Below, piece by piece: positions 52,312 to 63,770 of a stretch of DNA of 64,000 nt (position 1 is the first letter of the stretch; each line of letters opens with the position of its first letter). Made by a program: the position numbers and the translations under genes. Under the pieces are notes generated by a model, which was given only the letters and a program-made list of their open reading frames with translations, did no database searches and was not told the origin of the DNA. Origin of the DNA: Eretmocerus hayati (lineage: Eukaryota; Arthropoda; Insecta; Hymenoptera; Aphelinidae); assembly GCA_029851415.1 (NCBI GenBank), contig CM056742.1, forward strand, positions 87,782,748 through 87,846,747, read 5' to 3'.

Positions 52312-52767
52312 TGATTGATTAATAAGTTTATTATGCCATGGTCACGAGGACCGTATGGCAAAAGGTGAGCATTATCGATACACTTAGAGTACAAATAAGA
52401 GCATACTTAAAGGGAACTTAAGGTTACATAAATATATACAAGCAATGATAGTTAAATTAAATATTTAACTATCCACTCAGCATAACAATTATTCTATTAG
52501 GGCACACATACAACTAAACTAATGCATGACATACTCATGATCTTCCTCCTCGTAAAAGAATGCACTGATCGCTACTTTGAATACTTCGACGGGAGTTAAC
52601 AAACGGATTCTAACTGGGACAGATTTCCACATCTGCATTGCTTGCACTGAGAATGACTTTTCATAAGCAGTAGTGCGCGTTACGGGTACGTGCATTCTCA
52701 AAGACTCAACTCGTTGTGATCGTCTCACTTCTTCATCTAAAGGCTTGAAGAGACCGTGCAGCGACAC
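52312..52767 (-). mobile_element. LINE fragment X2 (second CR1-like family), 3' end
   Basis: A minus-strand 3' end inserted in the GA run of C8 ORF1. Its tail on its own strand is (AATC)3 followed by TCTCTG of the host. The 3' UTR has a stem-loop GGTCCTCGTGACC corresponding to GGTCTTCCATGACC in X1. Its 5' side is cut at about 52767, where X3 begins. Confidence 0.68.
52519..52767 (-). pseudogene. X2 reverse transcriptase C-terminal fragment
   Basis: An 82-codon frame holding the last ORF2 segment (VTRTTAYEKSFSVQAMQMW, PVEVFKVAISAFF) seen also in X1. The catalytic part is missing. Confidence 0.65.
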
Positions 52768-53458
52768 CCGGAGAGAGCGCGCCGAGCTGGATAGATGGCT
52801 GGGTGCTCAACTAATACCTGAGAATCTCGTGCCGTACTTGCTCCGCAACCAGGAGACATGGGATAGAGTCACCGGATACATCAGGCTGGTGATGACCCGC
52901 AAGGAGGAGAAAGAGAGGGAAGTGAGGTGCCTCGATGCCGGCGAATTACAGTGAGTCTGCCAATGAAAACAGAAGAGGCCCAAATGATTCCAGGAGAAAT
53001 ATGATGCCCTGAAGAGGGGAGAAAGAAGAAAGAAGAGGGAAGAAAGAAGAAAGAGAGGTAACAATGAAGAATGAAGATAGACGATGCCGACAAGTGGCCG
53101 AAGAGAGAAGATGGAGAAAAGGAATGCTCGCAATCGAGCGCGAGACATGCCGCTCATCCTGAAGTAGTGCTCACGCGGTTCCGGGATGAGATGGCAGATG
53201 CAGGTGGATCTCCTTCTTGATTGCCCGATGCTCTAGGTATCGGACACCAAGGGGAGAGGGATATTACACGGCCGGGCCCACCTCTCGGTGGGCCCCACCC
53301 AAACCCGTGTCCCGCCTGGTATGGCCTGCGTGGGCTATGCGTAGTCCGCGTAAGCTGAACCAGCCCGGTGTCGGGGGACGGATCCGAAGGATCTTGAGGC
53401 AGATTTTGCCCTCTAACCACCTTAAAAAAAAAGAAAGAAAGAAAGAAAAAAAAAGAAC
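52768..53458 (+). mobile_element. R1-clade-like LINE fragment X3, 3' end
   Basis: About 62 codons of an ORF2 C-terminus, a GC-rich 3' UTR of about 470 bp and an A-rich tail (53424-53455, AAAG repeats). It is directly followed by resumption of C8 ORF1, so it arrived within or together with X2. The C-terminal motif is of the R1/TRAS type. Confidence 0.6.
52774..52954 (+). pseudogene. X3 ORF2 C-terminal fragment
   Basis: Frame ending in TGA at 52952-52954. It reads LIPENLVPYLLRNQETWDRV followed by TGYIRLVMTRKEEKERE. The pattern of 'L-P-N-(M/L)-V...ML...W..V..Y....L..K..EE' is characteristic, from memory, of the extreme C-terminus of R1-clade LINE ORF2 proteins. 5'-truncated, no catalytic residues. 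Confidence 0.6.
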
Positions 53459-55053
53459 ACCGGTGTGCGTGCTGGTGTGAGTGGTCTGTCTACCATCACG
53501 CAGTCGCGTCTCAGCTCTCGCGGCAAGACGGGGATATCTCCCCTTGACCCGCGGACCACTGTCACCGGCCGCAACGAGAAGCCCCCTACCACCAGAGGCT
53601 CTCCTCATGCCGTGAGGAATGACGAGCAGCGGTGGTCGTCTGCTGCGCTACCAACTTGCAGCGGTGGCAGCACCTCAACACTTGTCACCAGTGGCGCGAA
53701 AATTCAAATAGCAGAGACGCAGGATATTGGCACATCCCAACCATTTCCCTCAACATCCCCAGGAAATGGCTGTGGAACATCCCAGGACGGGAGAGACAGA
53801 AGATCAGTACAGCCGACGAGTCCAGCAACGACGCCAACACCGGAATTTCTTACAGATAAGTGGGTTTTAATTTCGCAGAGTGCTCTGGATCTCTTTTTTG
53901 AACAAAACGATTCAACTCAGAAGCGGCTCGACGAGATGATGTCTCTCCTGAACCGACATGACGCCGCCATCTCCTCCTCGCCACCCACACCAGCAGTGAG
54001 TGCGGCGAGTGATCAACTGTTAGCGCGCATGTCGTCTCTGGTGGAACTCATAGAGAAGCAAAGCTCCAAGTTGGAGGAGTTACGCCTGGATCGTGAGCTG
54101 CTTCTTGAGGAGGATACTCTGATGAAAAGCCAGATCTCACATCTGACTAATCTTCTGAAAGATAACCAGGGCACTCTGCGAAAATCTAATGTTAGTAATG
54201 AAATTAAGTCTTCCATTTCTGAGCTTCCACATCAATCCTCCGGGCCAGATCCGCAAGTTCGAATGGATTTTTCTAACCATTCACGTGCCGGGCGGTAGAG
54301 TACTGAACTCAGGGGTGAAGGTCTTGAGTGCAGCCAATTAATCATAACCGGTGCTTTGAAAAAAGACTCTACTGCCTCGGAGGAAGAGTCATGTAATATT
54401 TCCTATGCAGTACTCAAGGCCATCCTTCCCTCGCTGAAGAGGAAAAACATCACTGATGTTCGTATTTTGCAGCCCGGGCGTGTGTCTGGGAGGGAAAATC
54501 CAATGCATGACAATAGACCGACCAATTCATCGCCTTGAGCCCCGGATACCCGTTCACGTTCTATTCCGTCTTGCCTAGTCCAACTCTCGTGCAGCCGTCT
54601 AGCCAGAAAGGTGATGAGAGCCAAGCGCTCGATCGCCAATAATTACTTTACAACTCATAAGATCGAGCCCACATTGCTTGACCCTGAAGCGAAAGCCCAT
54701 GTGTCAGACCGAAATATTTACATTAATGAGATGTTACCCTGTGGAAGATATAAGGAATATATTCATTTGAGGCCACTTGCACGGGGCTTAGGCTTCAAAT
54801 ATGTTTGGCACAGCGGTGGATGCTTCTGGGTCAGACGTAAAAATGGCGAGAGAACGTATGCATTCGAGTCCCTCACTGAGCTGCAGGTCATTCAAACGGC
54901 ATGTCGAATAGTCCCAAGACCAACTCCTGAGTCATTGGATAGTGCCAGAAATGGCTCTACCATTCCAAATCGAGGTAAAAATTCGACATCAGCATCGGTG
55001 GGGACACCATGACTAAACACGGCTGCCGGGGAGTCAGAAGGGAGAGGTAGTTC

Positions 55054-55767
55054 CTCAAAGGCGGGGTTTATCAATCTTAATCCCTTAACGGATAAGATTG
55101 AGCATCTGTGCCTGCTTGTTGCTAACGATCCCTCCTACCATCTTTTTGGGGTGGCTGAGTCGAAGCTAGATGAGTATGTGGATGACAGTCTCGTTCAGAT
55201 ACCGGGTTTTCCGCTGTTGAGACAGGATTGCAACAGGGAGGGTGGTGGGGTTGCCTTGTATGTGCGCAATGATTTCAGGGTAGAGAAGCTAATTCCGTCC
55301 AGAACTTTTGGCCCAGAGAAACCTGGTGTTCCTGAATTTCTTTTCTGTAGCGTACAGCAGGGTAACTCCCCTCCAATTTTAGTCGTGGTAATTTACAGAC
55401 CCCCGAAAACCGCCATGCAGAAGGATGACGGTCTGTTTGGCTCGTTACGCCGACTGTGTGGGGATTATAGTTACAAAATTATAATGGGAGATCTGAACGC
55501 GGATTTGTTAGACACTGCTCACCCTGACACCAAAACACTGACTGCACTGACAGAAGAACTTGCCTTGCAGATAGTGCAGCATGGCCCGACTCACCAACAC
55601 ACCCCCAATACATCTCATACATGGATTGACCCCATTTACGTAGATGACAATGACATCGTTACTGACTCCCAAAACAGACTCCTGCCCAGTTTCGGCAGGC
55701 ACTCGGTCATTGACGTCACCATCAACGTCTTCACTCCCACTCCGCCAAAAAATTCCTCCACCTACAG
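55054..55767 (+). pseudogene. C8 ORF2, endonuclease part
   Basis: Begins at the AGFINLN position and carries VAESKLDEYVDD, VVIYRPP, GDLNADLLD, SHTWIDPI (His to Pro in the DHI motif) and RHSVIDVT. The frame is open up to the TIR-element insertion at 55768, within the PTPPKNSSTY linker. The continuation is at 61499. Confidence 0.82.
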
Positions 55768-55778
55768 CTCCACACAGC

Positions 55779-56240
55779 ATGGGAATCTCTCAGGAATATT
55801 CCAGGAATATTACATTGAAAGATTGGAATATTCCAAAAATATTACTCTGGAATATTCCTGGAATATAGTTATGTCCGCGGCTGGGAATCTTCCTGGAAGC
55901 TTTCATGGGAAGATTCCAGGGAATCTTGCAGAAATCTTCCAGAAATATTACATTGAAATATTTCACTGGAACGTTTCTGTAACATTGCCAGGAATCTTCC
56001 AGGAATCTTTCAATGGAAGATCTCTGGAAGATTTCATTGAAACCTCTCGGGAATATAGTTATGTCCGCGGTCGGGAATATTCCTGGAATCATCCATGAAA
56101 TATTTCTGAAATATCTCATGAAAGATTCCTGGCAATACTATGTCTGTGGTTGGAAATATCTCTGGAATCTTTGGTGAAAGATTCTTGGAATCTTTCATAA
56201 AAAATTTCTGACAATATTTCTAAAATATTTCAGGTTGATT
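55779..56240. repeat. Left subterminal repeat array
   Basis: Degenerate repeats built on GGAATATTCC, TCTTCCAGGAA and TTACATTGAAA. The block TATAGTTATGTCCGCGG recurs at about 55865 and 56053. Confidence 0.75.
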
Positions 56241-56779
56241 ACTATATAGGTACATTCCATCTGGATTCTTGGCAGATTGCCCGGGGTCTCTTACTGTAGT
56301 CTCATTTTTCTGAAATACTTTGAAAACATTCAATGATATTCAGTATAGTTTTTTGCAGACAAAAGGATGGAAAGATTCTGGAACTTGTACGAATTGGAAG
56401 AACTTTTATTCACTCACAGATAAATTTTTTACAGGAAATCCCAGATGTTTTCAGGTTATAACCTAAACTAGGTCATAAATTAAATAAGGTAATATCCAAA
56501 GATACCAGTTGGAGATAATACAGAATATCGTTGAAAAACTCTTTCCAGAACTTACGCTAAACTTACCATCAGAGGCTCAAAAAAATAGCATTCGAAAAAA
56601 AGGGACGTTTGGTTACTCCAAATTGGAGACAAGTGAGAAATCAGCGTATTGTTCGAATGTCTCACAAGTTTCCTTTTTCTCTGAAGATTCAATCATGTTC
56701 CATCTGGGTTCCTGAAAAATTTCATGGGATTCCTCACAGTAGAGTTATGTTTCCTGAAATCTCCTACCAATAGCTTAGT

Positions 56780-58204
56780 AATAAAGGGCCCCGCACAAAA
56801 TTAATGGGAAGTGGCTTAAGGCCAATTTTGATGAAACTTGGCAGGGTTGTAGATCATTTTATGCTGATCAACTTTGTCAACGGGCACGAAGAGCGCCTAT
56901 GGCTTATTTTTGAGATATTTTAATGGAAAGTACGCAATTAGTTGAGGTTACGTGTAAGCTTTGTTGTCACTTATTATTGATTTTTCTCACAAAAGACTAT
57001 TCACATTCCTCGAACGTATTCGAGCTCTTATATTAGCCAGTAAAGTTCAGTCAGGGCAGAGAATCCGACGAGTTACTTGGTTCATATTGGAATCATGAAG
57101 AACTGATTACAGTTTTTGAAATATCTTCATCTCCTCTTAGAAATGGTCCGTTTCTTAATTGCATGACCCAGTGTTGGGCACATCTCAAACAGATACGAGC
57201 CATATGTAAATGGTCAGTAGCTACTATAATTGCGTGCAACATTACTGATTATAAGCCTTGTGATGAGTAGTACATGTATCTCAAAAGCGTGGGTGGAGGA
57301 AGCTGGGGATGGCTTTATCGTAAAGAATCTGTTTCACGGAGCATAGTGCTGGACATCCCTCTACTCGGGGGTTTTTGAGGTCGCTGAGCTCGGATATGTT
57401 ATCGTCCAGCCTCTATCTCGTGATGCGGAGGCTGCGTGGACGGACCCTGCGGGGGAGGGGGGCTGCAGTGAAAAATCGATATCGCTGCACGGGGGATCGT
57501 CTATTCGGGGGTTTTTGAGGTCAGTGAGCTCGAATATGTTATCGTCCAGCCTCCGAATCTTGAGATAGAGGCTGGACGATAACATATTCGAGCTCAGCGA
57601 CCTCAAAAACCCCCGAGTAGAAAGATGCCCAGCACTATGCTTCGTGAAATAGATTTTTTACGATGAAGCCATCCCCAGCTTCCTCCGCCCACGCTTTCGA
57701 GATACATGTACTACTCATCACAAGGCTTATAATCAGTAATGTTGTACGCAATTACAGTAGCTACTGACCATTCACATATGGCTCGTATCTGTTTGAGATG
57801 TGTCCAACACTGGGTCATGCAATTAAGAAACGGACCATTTCTAAGACGAGATGAAGATATTTCAAAAACTGTAATCAGTTCTTCATGATTTCAATATGAA
57901 CCAAGTAACTCGTCGGATTCTCTGCCCTGACTGAACTTTACTGGCTAATATAAGAGCTCGAATACGTTCGAGGAATGTGAATAGCCTTTTGTGAAAAAAA
58001 ATCAATAATAAGTGACAACAAAGCTTACACGTAACCTCAACTAATTGCGTACTTTCCATTAAAATATCTCAAAAATGAGCCATAGGCGCTCTTCGTGCCC
58101 ATTGACAAAGTTGATCAGCATAGAATGATCTACAACACTGCCAAGTTCCATCAAAATTGGCCTTAAGCCACTTCCCATTGGTTTTGTGCGGGGTCCTTTT
58201 TATT
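56780..58204. mobile_element. Foldback element FB2 with ~640-bp inverted arms
   Basis: Left arm 56780 to about 57425, right arm about 57556-58204. The ends are AATAAAGGGCCCCGCAC and the complement of AATAAAAAGGACCCCGCAC. Between the arms an extra copy of the block starting CGGGGGTTTTTGAGGTC makes three copies (57366, 57493 direct; 57567-57620 inverted). No coding frame was recognised. It is nested in the 5.7-kb element. Confidence 0.8.
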
Positions 58205-60190
58205 GTAGTTTCCTTGAGGAACCGGGCTAGAAAGACTTCTGAGTGAAAAGTATCATCTCATGTCTGATCTGAAACAAGAGCCAGCGAGTATCACCTAATT
58301 TTGTTCTCAACTCAACAGTTGTCTTCTGAGTAGAATGAACAATGTGAAGTGTATTCACAGTGTGCTTTCATTAGTTCAGAACTAATTTATTGTTCAAATT
58401 GGTAGGACTGACAACCTCGGTTCAAACAAAACTTTTCTATATTAAATGGGAATATTAGTGCACGGTAATAGAGTCATTTTCTCTGAAAACTGATCTTACT
58501 TTGGATTCGTTCATCTAATCCTCAATGAAGAATTTGATGAGATCAGCTTCAACAAAACAAACCAGAATTCCACGTGGGATAGATGGAGGATTCATAACTG
58601 TATGGAAGGTTCAAAAGTGAGACGAGAAACCAATGCAGAGTTTCACAGCAAAGTCTCTAATATAATTTTGTTTGATGAGGAATTTTTCCATTTGATTCTT
58701 GTGAATATTCTCTTAGAAAAGTTGTCTGTTCATGGTCATATTAAGTTGAAATCTGAAAGTTATGATCCCCAAAACTCTACTTCGTTTCCATCCAAAGGAT
58801 TGTATGGTTACCTAATGTTTTACTTAGTCTGATGGCTGAAATACTCCAAGCTCTCATAGGGTGTAATTGATACTGTTACTGATATCAGAATCCCATTGAT
58901 TGGTTATCCAATACGTCCATCAAGGAAGGACCTTGAACATAGCCTGGGTATACAGATGCTGCACAAACATATGCTCAAGATCAAGAGATGTCTCTTTGTT
59001 TCATTACAAATACTGTCAACGAACGCTCAAGAATGTCTATGCAATCGCCATTCTTGATGACCATTGTCATGTACCTAATATGTAGATTGAAATATTCAAG
59101 AACTGGATGAAAACCCATTCCCGCCAATTGGTTTGACTTGGAGAAGTAATGTGTACGACTCGTGTCTACAGAATCCTACAATCACCATCTACTTGAGGAT
59201 AGAATCTCACCTACAGATATGGGATGAAGAGTTGCAGAAGATGTGTGGGTAGCTTGTATATGTTGAGATAATTGTTCTCATCATAATTGATGGTTTATCT
59301 CTATCTTACAGTGACAAATGATGATGTCATCAGTGATCCTGCTTTAAATAGCATTTCGTCCATTTGCTCGCACCCATTTTCCTGCAAATATATCTTTGAC
59401 TGAACACAAAGTGTCTAGCTCTTTGCTCACTAACACTCAAAAAGATTATTGGGCAGAAATACTCATCTGATCTACAAGGTATCAGCAACGAATACAGATC
59501 AGCTCTATGGGTTAAGAAAGTTCCGACAACGAGGGCATAGGTTATGGTTGCTCATGCCGGTCACTTGAAAACTGTAAGACCGCAAGTTCGTAAAGTTTTC
59601 CATAAGGTTGACAATACTTGATGCATCACTACGAGATGAGTAACAAGGATACGTTGGGATATACATGGAAATTCCCTTTATACACGACCCGCCACGAAGA
59701 ACACAAGTTGATGATATTCAGCTCGGCGTGCAGAGATTGGTCCCGCACGATGCTGCACGACACTGACTGGCACTACCATGACTGGCACTGACTGCACTGA
59801 CTGAATTGATGGCACTGACTTGCTAACCTGACCTGACCAGCTTCGAGTGGCTTCCCAGGACGAGATCCTCGAGAATTATTCACCAGAGGATCGAATTTGT
59901 AAAAGATCCCAATAACGCCAAATTTGCTCATTAGAAGAATTTTGGAATACTCAAGATGTCTGGCTATGAATGATGAACTAACCCTCGCGGAGCCACAGTA
60001 TATAGTTGGATAAATTCAGCACCTTGAAATCTAATTATAGCGATGCATTTTCGTCTCAGAAATACTCTTCTGAGCTTGAAGAGGATCGACCTTTCAGGAC
60101 TCCCATTCTAAGCCTCCATACAGTTATTAATAATTTCGGTTATTGTTCAAGAGCCTGAGAATCCAGATCACTTGATAACCTGAGCATATC
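58205..60190. other. Unassigned interior of the 5.7-kb element
   Basis: No intact frame; scattered short protein-like tracts in all plus frames near 58600-59600 could be a decayed transposase, but none is identifiable. A small tandem array of (GACTGGCACT)-like units lies at about 59758-59820. Confidence 0.4.
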
Positions 60191-61485
60191 GTGGAGGCAT
60201 ATGTGATCTGGACTCAACCAGATATTGCACAAATATTTCAGAAAGATATTTATGGAATATTGCACTGGAATCTTTCAGAAATATCAATTGCATATTGCAC
60301 TGGATAACTTTTCTGGTATCTTCCCAAAGATTCTCACAGTACAGCAGGAATATATGGAGATGATGAGATTCACGAAACATTATATTCCACTGAAATCTGT
60401 CAGAAAGCATTCAAAAATCGTTCGGAATAAGATTGCTGGAATATTTACAATGAAATTTTTGAGAACAACTTCGGAATACTACTTTTGGAAGATCCACTGG
60501 AATCTTTCAGCAAACCTCCACGAACTTGGCCCGAATATTTTATTGGGAGGAAATTGAAGACAGACTGCCAGTGGATCATCGCAGGCATAATAAGATGTTT
60601 TTGGAGTATTGCACTGGGATCTTTGGAAGAGCACTCAGGTACCGATCAACAGTGTTCCAGAAAGCTTTCAGGAACTTTATCGAAAATCTTCCGATGCAAG
60701 ATTGCTTGGATGTTGTCGTGCAATATTGCAGAAATATTCAAAAGTCATTTTTTTGCAATATTACACTGGAATCTTTCAGTAATCTTTCAGGAATCTTCCA
60801 AAAATCTTCCGGACCAGGATTGCTGGAATGTTGTTTGTAGAATATTGCAGGGATATTTTGAAGTAATATCGCTAGAATATTGCACTGGAATCTTTCAGAA
60901 AGCTTTTAGAAATCTTTCAAGAATTTTCTCCATCACAATTGCTGAGAAATTGTCAATTGATGAAATATATGAAAGCCATACTTTTGGGATATTGCAAAAA
61001 TTTTTCAAAGGACTATATATTGGAAAACCTCTTGAGAATTTCTCCGAATCAATATTGCTGAAAGATTGTCAGGAATATTGCAAGAATGTTTGAAGATGAT
61101 GTTTTGCAAATATTGCACTGAAATCTTATCGAGGAAGCTCTCAGAAACCTCTCAAAAATCTTCCAGGAAGCTCCCAAAGACCTCCCAAAGACCTTCCAGC
61201 GCAAGGTTGCTGGGAAAGTGTCGTGCAACATTGCAGAAATATTTCCAAGTCAAACTCTTGGAATGTTGCACTGAAATCTTTCAGAAACCTTTCAGAAATC
61301 TTTCAGCGTAAGGTTTCTGAAAAATTGTTCGTAATATTTCATGAAATATTTCTGGGAGCTTCCTGGGGGATTGCTATGGAATATTCCAACGGAATATTAT
61401 GAAATATTTCCTGAAATATTCCTGGAAGATTTCTGAAAGATTCCATTGAAATATTCCAGTGAAATATTTTCTTGAAATATTCCCA
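60191..61485. repeat. Right subterminal repeat array
   Basis: About 1.3 kb of degenerate repeats dominated by GGAATATTGCACTGGAATCT and TTTCAGAAA variants. Open frames here (such as 60485-61093) are by-products of the repeat and contain recurring YCTGIFQKAFRNL-type peptides. Confidence 0.75.
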
Positions 61486-61498
61486 TGCTGTGTGGGAG

Positions 61499-63669
61499 GG
61501 ATCTTCGTAACATCACTCCGGAGATATTGAATGACCGGTTGCTTCGCTGTGACTGGACAGCTCTTGAAAATGCCGAAACCAGTTTGGAAGAAGCGATTCA
61601 CTGCTTGAATGGAAATTTGAAGACCGTTATAGATGAATTAGCACCTGAGGAAACTATTAATCCGCGAAAAAATGACGCTCACTGGATTGGTCCTGATCTG
61701 CGGGTACTCATAAGGGAGCGAAACGCGACGCGCAGGCGCTGGGAGCGGATTCAACGTAATCAGCGCGAGTGTCCTGAGCTTCAAAATGAGTACTTTCGGC
61801 TCAGTGAAGAGGTTGACTTGCGCATCGAACGAGAGCGTAACTCCTTCCTCCAAGGTCATCTTTCTGACGCTCTGGATCAATCGAAAAACATCTGGAAGGA
61901 AATGCGCAACCTCGGCCTCTTGCCTAAGAGCAAAGAGGAGGAACTTCATGGAATCACACCGGATGAGTTGAACGCACACTTTGCGGGGCATTCCGTTTCG
62001 CCCCACGAAAATATTAGAGAAGCAATGGACGATATTGACTCGGCGCCAGAGGAGGGGTTTAAATTTAAGCCCACAAATTTCACTGATGTAGTCCTTGCCA
62101 TCAAACATTTCTCCTCGCAGGCCCGTGGAGCGGATGGGATACTCCAAAGTGTGATCGCGAAAGCTCTCCCGGCTATTGGTGATCTTATTGTACATATTTC
62201 CAACTCCTCTTTCGCTCATGGCATTTTTCCTGAGGCTTGGAAGCGAGTCCAGCTGATCTCATTAAAGAAGACTGCCACTCCATCAACGGTCTCGGATTCC
62301 CGTCCTATAGCGCTGCTGTGCTTCCTCTCCAAGGTTTTGAAAAACATCGCACATGACCAAATCATGGAGTATTCAAAAATTGAGAAGCTACTTGATCCTT
62401 TCCAAGCCGGTTTCAAGCAACATCACAGTACCCAGACGACACTGCTTGAGTTGACGGACGACATCAGAGTAGGAATTGACAGAAAGAAGATCACTCTGCT
62501 CCTACTGTTCGACTTTAGCAAAGCATTCGATACAATCTCACCATGAAAGCTGCTGAGGAAGCTACGACACCTCGGCTTCTCGAGATCGGCACTCCTGTGG
62601 ATAAAATCATATTCACAGGGTCGCACCCAACAAATCACTTCCAAAGTAGGTAAATCTGATTGGCTCGAAACCAATCTGGGTGTTCCATAGGGGTCCGTTC
62701 TTGGGCCACTTCTCTTCAGCTTGTATGTGAATGATTTGCCCGGGCTATTGAATGGAAAGTCAGTGAACCATATTTTCTACGCATGTGATCTTCAGATCTA
62801 TCTTCAAGTTGATAAAAAGAACATCAAGGAGGGGATTGCTCGACTGGGAGACATAGGGTGACTCGTTGCTGAATGGGCTAGGAACTCCGACCTGCGCCTC
62901 TACGCTGGGAAGACCAAGGCAATCGTTTTCGGTCCCGACAGGAACGTTAGAGACTCGCAACGAATGAACTTGCCAGGGGTTGAGATACAGGATGGAGTTT
63001 GTCCCATTCAGTGACTCTGTTGCGAGTCTTGGTGTTACACTTGACAGCGAACTAACGTGGAAACCGCACATCGATCAAGTTACCAAAAAAGTCAACAGAG
63101 CCCTATATGGTTTGCGGTTTTTTAGGGCGTGTATCACCAGACCTCTCCGAATTCGCCTAGTCGAGTCCCTGGTTCAACCGCATTTGGATTACTGTACGGT
63201 CGTGTACCTCGACGCCACGGACGAACAGCGGCAACGGATACAACGACTGAGGAATTCATGTGTGAGATATATTTTTGAGCTTAGGAGAGATGAGCATATC
63301 ACCCCGTTTAGGAAGCGTTTGGGTTGGTTACGTACTGATTCGCGGCGAATGTACTTCGCAGCTCTCTTGATGCATAAGATCATGCACTTAGGAGAACCTG
63401 GCTACCTAGCTGGGATGTTTACCAGGTACCAATCTGAACGCCCCGCACGTGGTAATGCAGAAGAGCGGGCACTCAAAGTTCCCAATATGAGACTTGAATA
63501 TGGAAGAAGATCTTTCCAGGTTAAATGTGCTCACTTGTGGAACTTTCTCCCCCTGGGCTTTCGGCAAATTTAAAAAATTCCACTTTCTAAAGACGCTCTA
63601 AAAGAATTTTTCTTGTCGCAACCCTCCCGGAGGATTGATGTGGACCAGAAACAGTACTTCAATCTCTGA
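61499..63669 (+). pseudogene. C8 ORF2, reverse transcriptase part
   Basis: Resumes at the RNITPEILNDRLLRCDWTAL position. It is open to a TGA at 62544-62546 (after DFSKAFDTISP) and contains DGILQSVIAKALP and SDSRPIALLCF (Phe to Ser). Further damage: GVP* at about 62689, YACDLQIY near 62778 (first catalytic Asp of YADD changed to Cys) and a stop near 62862. The C-terminal region 62980-63573 is open, then frameshifted before the family stop at 63667-63669. The lost catalytic Asp parallels, independently, the YAND change in C5. Confidence 0.83.
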
Positions 63670-63770
63670 TAGGCTTAGGCTCTATTTAATCAGTCTTTTT
63701 CTAGTTTTAGTCGAGTTTTACGTGGCTTACTTGTCACATAATTCTTAAATCTGTGATAGTTTCCGGGTCC

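Larger units (their letters stand above)
52078..55012 (+). pseudogene. C8 ORF1 remnant, interrupted
   Basis: Starts at ATG 52078, right before the PHD-like cluster (CHICNTILRHSSKQCSIC...HAKC). The frame reaches a short AGAGAG run where X2 begins (52312). ORF1 resumes at about 53459, after X3, with the Ser/Thr-rich part and the coiled coil (LLARMSSLVELIEKQSSKL near 54022). It has a stop at 54296-54298, another near 54536, and the FP-like end (FKYVWHSGGCFWVRRK) near 54795-54845 before its stop at 55010. Confidence 0.8.
55768..61498. mobile_element. 5.7-kb TIR element with GGAATATTCC-rich subterminal arrays
   Basis: Inserted in C8 between endonuclease and RT; the LINE sequence on either side rejoins as CTACAG / GGATCTTCG, matching uninterrupted copies. 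The ends are CTCCACACAGCATGGGAAT on the left and the complement of CTCCCACACAGCATGGGAAT on the right. A 2-bp AG duplication or none is possible. The first ~470 bp and last ~1.3 kb are arrays of degenerate ~12-25-bp repeats. The middle contains foldback FB2 and 2 kb of unassigned sequence. No intact transposase was found, so it is non-autonomous or decayed. Confidence 0.75.
51785..63770 (+). mobile_element. CR1-like LINE copy C8, full-length 5' end, with nested insertions
   Basis: 5' UTR from 51785, ORF1 from 52078, ORF2 from about 55054 to 63669, then a 3' UTR that loses resemblance around 63770. It is split by X2 and X3 (52312-53458) inside ORF1 and by a 5.7-kb TIR element (55768-61498) between endonuclease and RT. 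Removing these leaves about 5.1 kb. It is inactive through stops, frameshifts and insertions. The expected GACGAATAAAGG 3' terminus is not visible, so the 3' end is probably diverged or replaced. Confidence 0.82.

Noticed and set aside
57361..57606. 81-codon minus-strand frame in FB2
   Set aside because: Formed by the central inverted blocks of the foldback; no independent coding evidence.
60485..61093. 202-codon open frame in the 5.7-kb element
   Set aside because: It consists of translated degenerate DNA repeats with recurring peptides and no domain; it is a by-product of the array.
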